Shown: one piece after another, positions 1-9,700 of the stretch
How the letters are laid out: every line of letters starts with the position of its first letter
How positions within the stretch are numbered: the stretch's first letter is position 1
Assembly (NCBI GenBank): GCA_035048485.1
Contig: CM068587.1
Location: forward strand, 36,946,816-37,010,815
Source of the DNA: Pteria penguin
Taxonomy: Eukaryota > Mollusca > Bivalvia > Pterioida > Pteriidae
DNA length: 64,000 nucleotides
Direction: 5' to 3'
Program-made: the position numbers and the translations under genes
The notes under the pieces: generated by a model
The model's database searches: none
What the model saw: only the letters and a program-made list of their open reading frames with translations
What the model was told of the DNA's origin: nothing

Positions 1-715
1 GTGTAACGACCTTCACTCAAGGCTATGAATGCAAGTTCAAGGTCAGTGTCAAATTGGGATAAATTTTGTTTTCCCAAGAATGATTTCTGTGTTTTATTCT
101 ATTTCGGAAAAATGTTCCTTATAGGACAATGGTACAATCCAAGGCCAAGTTCACAGTCTCATGTGCTCGGGTTTTTAATACCTCAACAAAGTCCGTTAAA
201 AAATCACCTTAAATGGTGGTATATTTCAGGTATTGAACTTGGTTCACCTATGGCGCAAGCACCTGAAAAATCAAAACCATCTGAACAAGGATGTCGGTAT
301 CATACTGAGGATCAACCCTTGTCGTAAAAATTGATGTAGTTCGTCACCTCCATAAGGTTGCAGTTCATAACCTTGTCAGGGCAAGTCGGAAGGTCTGCCA
401 GCGTATCCCATCGATGGTTGATGGTATCTGGTAAAGTGGTTTTCTTTTTTCATAAGCCTTGACAGCCACCATATAAGACTAATAATTCTGATCTGGCAAA
501 TATGCAAGATTGTGATTAATGATTGACAGATTTAAGTCGTGCGTTTAATCACACCAATCTTTTGTTCTTCATTGGGGCAGAAAATCTACCCAAGTTTAGA
601 ACAATAGATTTGGATACAAAACATGAACAGAATGAGAGTTTGCAATCTTGCATAAATACATGTATACAAATAAGCTAAATACAATAATATCATTAACTGT
701 TTTGCACGATTTAAT
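1..715. other. 3' flank of RRP15, no gene seen
   Basis: This stretch lies downstream of the RRP15 stop codon and should hold its 3' UTR. The open frames at 25-327 and 648-986 carry no recognisable domain; the second is the antisense of RRP15's acidic last exon, which explains its serine-rich translation. I see no RNA gene or clear repeat boundary. Confidence 0.4.
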
Positions 716-3700
716 TCATCCAGCATCACTCTCTGAATCCTCTATATCGTCATTATCATTCACATCATTGTCCTCATCATCATCACTTTGTTTATCCCAG
801 TCTTTCATTTTAGCGCCCAACATAAAGTCCTCTCGTAAGGCGTTCCACTTGCTGCTGTCTTCTTCCTCCTCATTTTCTTCTTTTATCTCTATAGGTTCAA
901 CCTACACAAAGTACAGAAAAAAATGTGAAACACTGCGCCATAACTTCTTTCTGAGTCAATATTCCAGAAGTTATACGTGCACATAATTGAGTTTAAGTAT
1001 GAGTACAGAGTAGCTTATTATTATTGCCAGTATGACTGGTCAAAATAGCAATACAGACATGTGTGCGAAGGCTCAAGAATAATATTGAAAATATGTTGCA
1101 TGTGCAAACTATCTGTATAATTATAAAATGCTGTACTTTAATGTTAAGTACTACATGTCTGGAGGGTTTTTTTTTATAAGTTTGGAAGCTTATAGAAAAT
1201 CTTACACTTTTTACATTAAATCCAAACCCCTCCCCAAATGGAGAACATCACAAGCTAGAATTTTAATTGATTCACACAAAATATCACCCTTTAAAAAGTT
1301 ATATGTACAGCTTTATAAATTTTACATAATCATGAAGAAAACATGGCTCAAAGATGTCTGAATAAAAAGGAGCAACAGGTAGTAAATAAATAATTCCATT
1401 GTTGACAAATTTTTTTCCCCAATATGCAGGGAACAACTGTATTCACATTATAGGAATATTACATAATGTATGCAAAATAATTCCTTTGTAACTTGCTTTA
1501 CATTACACAAAGACCATTTCACTTATATGGTGACGGCTCTCGTCCACAATCAAACACACTACTGACCAAGCTATGCAGACTTCCCTTTTCAATAATATGC
1601 AGAGCTGGTACACAGGAGGTATGTAGTACAAATAAATTGTGCAAGAGGTATACACTTTACAAGAGCCAAGTTTATTACAGTAAATCTGGTCATCACAATG
1701 TTCGAGAGTTAACTGTAGTTTAAATACACACTATTTTCCGTATAGAAACTGAAACTGTAAAATGAGGTTGGGAGAATTAATCAGTTTACTAATAATGCGT
1801 ATAATAAGTGGTGGAATTGTACATGATGAGAATCAAATTCAATACAACAAAGTACTAAAGCCAAAGGAATGAGTGTTATTGTTCGTGTTTATAAAAAATG
1901 AAGCCAGCATAATATTAAATATAAATTTTCCAGGAATCACTTCGCAATTCATGGAATTAGCAATTTCCATGCTGCTGTCTTCATTTGCACTAGAGTGGAA
2001 GGGATGAGAGAGTAGTTATTGTTGATGTTTATAGAAAATGAAGCCAGCATGATAAACATAAATTTTCCATGAATCACCCAGCAATTCAATGAATTTTCAA
2101 GTTCATGCCGCTCTCTTCGTTACACATGAACACAAACAATAAAGCAAATACTTTTAAAACATACAATTATGAATTTTTGAAAGGAAATGACTTTACAAAT
2201 TATTTATTATTTTCACAACATTACTTTCAAAATATTACTTTCACAACACACTTTTATTTTAAAGATTTTCACCAAAAAAAAATTAAAAACAAAAAGAAAA
2301 ACAAACCTTTGGTATAACCGATGTTGATTTAGCTTTATTTCGTTTCTCATTTGAATCTCTTCCTTTTAATATATCTAAGAACTTGGATTTTGTAACTGTT
2401 TCCATGACTTTAGCTTGTTTCCTCTCAGATGGACCAACTTCTGACATTTTGTCTTCAATAATTTTCTGTTGTCGTCTCACAGCATTGAAAAGCTGGACCA
2501 CTCCTCTACAAAATGGAGATAAAATTAACTACATGTATTCTAAAATCATTTACTTTGTGTTTGTTATTTCTACTAGAAATTCTAGATATCAAAGACATGG
2601 ACAACATTCTGCAGCTCATAATTCATCTTCAGATTTAATAAAAATCTTGAGCAGTAGATACACATATACATGTATTTGTCATTTCCCTTAAAACGAGAAG
2701 TTCAAAAATTTTTGATAAAGCTGAGAATGGAGCGACAAGCTTGAATGTAAATGTACAGTCATATACATGTTATCGGTAAAAACATAAATTAATATTATAG
2801 TAATATCATATCATAATACATACAATATAATTTAAAGAATATCTTCTTTCTGTAAAGCAATGCACATTTTTTTTAATGACAAGAATTGTCAGAAGACAAA
2901 GCTTGTCAGTGACAACCAAATTTCAATAGCAAAAGTTTTTTGTAAGAAGATCAATCTTCAAGGTCAAGATCAGAACAAAAACTTTTGATTTGTAATGAAA
3001 GGTCTTGTGACAAAGAATTATATACATGAAATATTTAAGCCTTATGTCTTACTGTTCATAAGTTATGACCAAGGTATTAGTTTTTGGAAAGTAGCGGCTA
3101 AAACACAGTATTTATCCAGTTTTAAATGATGTTATATACAGTTTAGAAATAATTTTTAGCATTTACAGTTAATTTCTTTTATTTAAATTATGTAATAGTG
3201 ATCACTCCCAATGGCCACCAAATTTCAGGTTGATTCATAATTTCGTTTTTAAGTTATGAAAATATAAATGCCCTCAAAATAGCCATTTTTGGGCGTTATG
3301 CTGTCTCACTTCAATATTTTATAATTTCAAACTAAATTTAATATATTATCTATGAATTGTTTTCTAATTACATTAACAGAACTTTATAGAGCATTTCCTA
3401 TCATAAATTGAGGTGGTTGCTTCATAAAAATAGGCCAAATATTAAGAAAGTTATGAATGAATAACAAAAACATGTGCTTCTGTCAAATTCTTAAAAACAG
3501 AGCAGACATGTTGTGTTATATGCCTGAAAAAAACAGAAAACATACTAATTTGCAAATGTTTGTTATTTTTTAAGATTCATGTTTGATCATTGTTTGAAAT
3601 ATTGGCATATATCGCCTTTCATAAGTTGCGTCTTTAAAAAATTGGGCATTAAAAAGCTTAAAAGTGAAAAATGACTTATATGTAGTGTCTGTAACCATGG

Positions 3701-6700
3701 GCTTTTACCTGAGGATACACTTACAATAAAAATGGAATATACAAGAATATTATAGTTCTCAATTTGCAAGTTTTTAATACAAAAATATTTGTATTGATTT
3801 GAACTTGAAACTTTATTTTTTCATATTGAATTATATTCAATTTTCACAAGACAAATATATTATTATGTCATACACAAATTTTGTGTCCATACTCAATCAA
3901 TTATACCAATATAAGATATTGATAGCCCATATGGATGAATTTTATCCAGAAGAATTGCTGTAACATGAGCTTTAGAAAAATGGACTTAATAATTGGGGGA
4001 AAGCATAAATGATTGTGATTTTCAGACAGCAAAATAGCTATATCTATGTTTTCTTTCTAATTTACAGAAAAGGACAGAAAACCTTCACTGCGACCCAGAA
4101 AACCAGAAAAGGTTGCTGAGGATAAAGTGGTTGAAGACAAGGTAAAAAAGCAAAAACAGAAAAACAGACTAAAAGTTAAGGCATGGGGAAATCGTCAGAA
4201 AACAGAAAACCCTACAAATTATGATGCTTTGAAGAAGGCAGACGAAGATAGAAAAAAGAAGGAAAGAATAAAAGTTAAACAGATGGCTAACTCGGATCCT
4301 GAATTAAAGGCTTTACTAAGAAAGAAAGACTTGTCTCAAGAGCTTAAAGAAAATATCCTTGCAAAACTGGAAAACCCTCTACTTGTTAATGAAAGGGGCC
4401 ATTCTAAATTCAAAACAGATGAATTACATGCCATTAATGTTGATGTTATGAAAATACACAATCATACATGTTTCAAGTAGAAAACATGAAAGTGGAGCAT
4501 GGCTAGGTTACAGGTGTAGTGTCCGTAACCAAAGTGACAAACCATTATCCTGTTAGCTTTAAACAGCTAAGAGTGGTTGAGTGACTTGAACTTCTATGAA
4601 TAGTCTTCATACTAGTCAGTGTGTTTTTAACAAGGAGTTATGAGGAAGAAAAGTCTTCTACATGATTATTGTTGAAGAAAAGAGAGTTAAAATTTATATC
4701 TGTGAGAAAATGCTAATTTTGTTTGTTTGAAATACTGTCTCAGGAAGAGTGTATTGTTATTATGTTGTTTGAATTCCATTTTTCACATTTCAATGCAAAT
4801 GTAAATAGAAAAGTCTTCTTTTCATTAAAATATTAGTATAATATGGCTGTTATAGAATGTGTAGTGTCTGTAACCAAAGTGATATAATTTCTCTTGTGTA
4901 CAAATTGACTGAAAAATTGTATACCGTCCACAGTATCCACTTCAAAGTTGAAAAACTTCTGAGAATAGTGTTTATATTTGTCACTAAATGTCTTTTCCAC
5001 ATTGAGCAATGTTGGATTCTTTTACTATGATTAAAGTTTATTGGTAAAATTGTTTAGATTTTTTTGTGTTTTGGTAAATGACCCAAAAAATGTTCAAATT
5101 TTTTTCTTTAGGGAGAGTATATGGTTTAATAATGTTGTTTGTATTACACTTTTGACATTTCTTTGTAAATTTGAATAAAAGAGTCCTGCTTTCAATAAAA
5201 TATAACTTGTTATATACCTGCTGTAGTGTCCGTAACCGAAAGGTGACCTGTACTTAGAAAGCTTAGAAAAAAAAATTTGTAACAGCTGCTGAAGTGAAAC
5301 GCATATCAATTTTAATGACTTAGGTGCTAAACTTTTGATACTTAGAATGTTAAGGCACTGCAAGAAAGTTGATTTTTTTACCCTGATGAGACACTTTTGT
5401 CCATGAATACTGTGTTTTAGCCGTAGGTCAAATTTGAAGGTCAAAGTAATAAGGTAAAAAAATTTGGTACCCAATGAAAGGTCTTCGCACAAGGAATACA
5501 CATGTGAAATATTAAAGGCCTGTTATGATCTAGGTTAAACTTTAAGTCTAGTAGGTTGAAGTCACAATACAAAAAAAATTTTAAACGTAATGAAAGGTCT
5601 TGTCACAAAGAATACACACATGAAATATTTCAGCCCTTTCTCTTACTGTTCCTAAGAAATGACCAAGGATAAAGATTTTGAAAAGTAGGTCAAACTTCAA
5701 AGTCAAGGTCACAAGGTTAAATATTTTGGTACACAAAGAAAGTTCTTGGCACAAGGAATAAAGTTATCATCCAGGTTATAGTTTCTGATGACGCTGGGGA
5801 TATAACAATAGCACTCTGGACATTTGTCCGGACAAGCTAAAACATCATAATAACATACCTCTGAGCGATTCTTTGTAAAGATTTCTCTCGATCTCTCTCC
5901 AAAGGATCTGGCTTTACTCGTCCTAATTCTTCCCACAATTTTTTCTAATAAAAAATAAACCAAAAAAAATCCATAAAATCTTAAATAAGTCAGCAGTTCA
6001 TCAACACAAGAGACCATAAATTATTAGGAAAAATATAAAATGACTTGTATCAACTATGCTTTAACTACAGTACTAGCGTCGTGGATCGCCTATTTCCCAC
6101 CCCCCACGGACCACGTGGATCTCTAGTGGGAGATCTTAACGCTCCACTCAATTTGAGTGGGACGTCACTCCCACTCCCCACCGAGTCACGCCACTCACCT
6201 GTACAGGTGATTAATCCCACTCGTCCACCGGTCCGAGTATCGGGTCGGCGCGTTTGAAGTACCGATGCGTCAGCGGCTTAATGTGTACATGACCGCAGCC
6301 GTTAAATTCACATTCTGTATTTAATTTCTCATAAGATATATTTTATAACAAATATTTAATGCCATACTGCATAGAATACATTTATCAAAAATTAAATTCC
6401 CGTCGACTTTTCAGTTTCATAAACGTACATTAAGGGAAGTTTTAGTGTTGGTGTGCGATAAATTTTACCAGGTTTTCAGCCATGCGTTATTAATATCTTT
6501 CCATGACAATTTAAACTTTACATTACTTGCGCCGTTGCACCGAATCTTCAAAGGAGTGTAATTAGACACAGATCTATGTAAATTTTATAATCAAGCGTTT
6601 GCCGCGATGTGTGGCTTACCTAATTAACACTGATCGGCATCAAACTTTACAAATTAAATTTAACCGACAAATATTGTAAAATACACACATAACGCTGTCT

Positions 6701-9700
6701 GTGTAAACATTACTTTATAAATGTCAATTAGCTAATTAATCCATTGTTTATAATTTTCCAATTAAAACCAGCGGTTTTTCAGATCTATCCGCCTTAATTA
6801 TTTAAGTATGATAATTGGTTCTTTTCTTTGAAGATCCGCGAATATAAGAAATGTAGTATCGTTGTTTCTTCATTCCTACTTTGGATTTCTACCATGGCAC
6901 TTCTTCGGGGGCAGGCGTGGTGTAGTGGTTAAGCGATTGGCTTGCGGCGCCGACGATCCGGGTTCGATTCCCGGGTTGCGCCACTATGTTTAAGAGGTTG
7001 GTAACCTCCTGCTTCCATGTCGCGATATAACTGAAATATTGTTGAAAGCGACGTAAAACACCAATCAACCAACCAACCAACCATGGCACTTCGTCAACTC
7101 ACTCGTGTACTGAAGTTCTTCCTCGTGCGGTATCTTTGCGACCAGACGTGGCAGGTCCGGGGCAGAGGTTATTTCCGCATCGACGAGAATCATGATGTGA
7201 GTATATTTTATCCATACTCTTTTTATTCACAGTTTCACTTTTTCCGTCACCAGTCTTACTGTAGGCTATCATGTGTATAAGTATCGAAATGAGAAATGTA
7301 AAATTTCCCGATCTATATTTTTTATTTAGTTTGTTCATTTGTGACCACATTGTTGTATAATTGGTGTTCACGAAATCACTTTAAAGGACGTGTAGGTCAC
7401 CGACCTTGCCCTTCATACTAGAATGGCGTTTTTTTTTTTTTTTTGCTGTCGGGGCATACGTGTTTACAAACACATCCTTATGACTTGGTTTCATTAATTT
7501 GAAATCAAATAATTTTGCATTTAGTTAATTTATGTATTTAATTTTTTTTAAATTCATTTTATTTATTCAATTAATATTCTTAATTTAATTAAAATATAAA
7601 ATACTAATCGGGGTTTGAGAAATTGATTTAATAACATTATCCCCGCGCAACAGAATGACAACAGAGATATAGCATCTAATAGGACTTTTTCTTTGTCAGG
7701 TTGTCACAGGCGGGTTGTATGAGGTTCAAGGGGGGGGGGGGGGCGTTCCAACCAGGTTAACACTGCCGTTGCCCTAGCCAGTGGTGATGAGAAAGAGATG
7801 CGGGCCGACCTCCAGAGACGTAATACCGAGACGGCCACCAATCCCCAACCACGTTCATCTACATCACCTCCACCAGCTAAGCGGCAGCGGACGGACGACG
7901 ATGAGGTATAATTTTTATTATAAAATACAAGACAAATATTGTATTATTATTGTAAAATATGGGAAGCTTATATAAGGAAAACCGTTTTTGTGAAATTGCA
8001 TGCTGGTATCAAAATCAATAAATAAGCCCCAATATCTTCAAACAAATGAAAATACAAAGTAGTAGGTTACAACATTGCTTTAATTTTGCCAATTTCAACA
8101 ATCATAATTTTACGGTGTTAAAGTACACTGATTTTTTCTTGAATTATTATTATTTAGTGTCCATTTTCATATCCACAAATTGCAACGTTTAAGAATTATT
8201 TTTTAAAAATTTCTGGCAGCTCACCATTGCCATTCCCCTCGCTACATCCTGTCTTTTGTTCAATCAAGTAATCATGTCCTATATGGCTTTACAAAGCATT
8301 TCCACACTAATTAATCAATTATGAATATTACTTAACCTACCTTTTCCCCCCATACAAGCCCACAACCGCCGACCTGTCAATTTCACGGTGGCAATCACCG
8401 GATGAAATGAAATGAAATGAAATGAAAATGAAAATGAAAATGAAAATGAAATGAAATGAAATGAAATGAAATGAAATAATTACATGCATACATGAAAGTA
8501 ACCAAGAAATCGGTCAATAATACCGAATTAATAAAAACGTAAATAAAGGAAATAATTTTTTCAAAATAAAAATAAAACACCTTGGGATTACTCCCGTATC
8601 TTTGTGACGGATCTTTCTGTATGACGTTTAAATTCTTATTCTTATTTATTTCACAGACAGAGCTTGAGACAGCCAGCAATGCCACAGAGCCGTCATCACC
8701 TGAACTCCGGTCACCTACCCCGCCTTCATCGCCTACACGACCGGGGTCTAGCCCGTCGCCAGTACCACCACCTGTCCGGGAAACTTTGCGGTCCGAGTGG
8801 TAGAAAGACTGTTCCCCGAGTTATTTGGCGAGGACAATCTAAGATTTGGATATACAATGTAGTTACAACGGCGGTGGTGTCAAGAATAAAAAAGGACTAG
8901 ACGAGAAGAGAAAGGGGTACTTAAGGAAATACGTGTGCCAACATTATCCGGAAGTCAAAGAAATTCAAGCATGGAAAATGATGGTTGTAAACCCAGTGAG
9001 CGAACGGCTTCGGCGTCCGGTAGAAAAGAAGAAAGATCTCCTGCACCGACTAAGTAGACCAACACTTGATCTGGAGCCGAACACAGAGGACATCTTCACA
9101 CGCCTGTGAATTTAACGTGACATGTTATGTGAAGTTACATGTGTGATGAGAAGTTTCGTCTATGAGTGTGACATGATACACGTATAATTGAAATGTGATA
9201 TATTTATATTGATGAAATTATAATCAAATAAAAGCTACATGAATATTAAATATGCCATGTACTAGTATATGATCAAAGGTTATAATATATTGATAAAATC
9301 ATGATCAAATAGATGAGTTTTCGTTTTATTTACTGAAAAGGAGTAGTGTAGAGATTTACCATCGGGGTCAGTGAAATTTCAGCTGCTATAGTACATGCAT
9401 GTAAATATTTTGGGGGACAACCATTTGATTCTAAGGGGGGGGGGGCTGGCAAATTTGATTAAAGAGGACAAGAATATCGTATATGTATTCAAGGAAATTC
9501 AGGAATGATATGACGTGTATAAGAATAATTTTCCATTTTCCTTTAAATTGTTGCGAGTGAAGCAAGCCGAATAAAGAAAAGTTCGGTCGACAAGACTCCA
9601 TCAATCATGTTAACGGACAATGATGGCTGTACCTTGAGTACATTATATCACACACAATACTGTGACAAAAGAGTAACGTAAGTTATCCGGTGCTTGACAA

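Noticed and set aside
648..986. Serine-rich 112-aa ORF
   Set aside because: Antisense of the Asp/Glu-rich last exon of RRP15.
6904..7000. tRNA gene
   Set aside because: Has A and B boxes but no foldable acceptor stem, and continues into a SINE body with target duplications; the same applies to the 21.1, 28.5, 41.3, 42.1, 51.1 and 60.2 kb heads.
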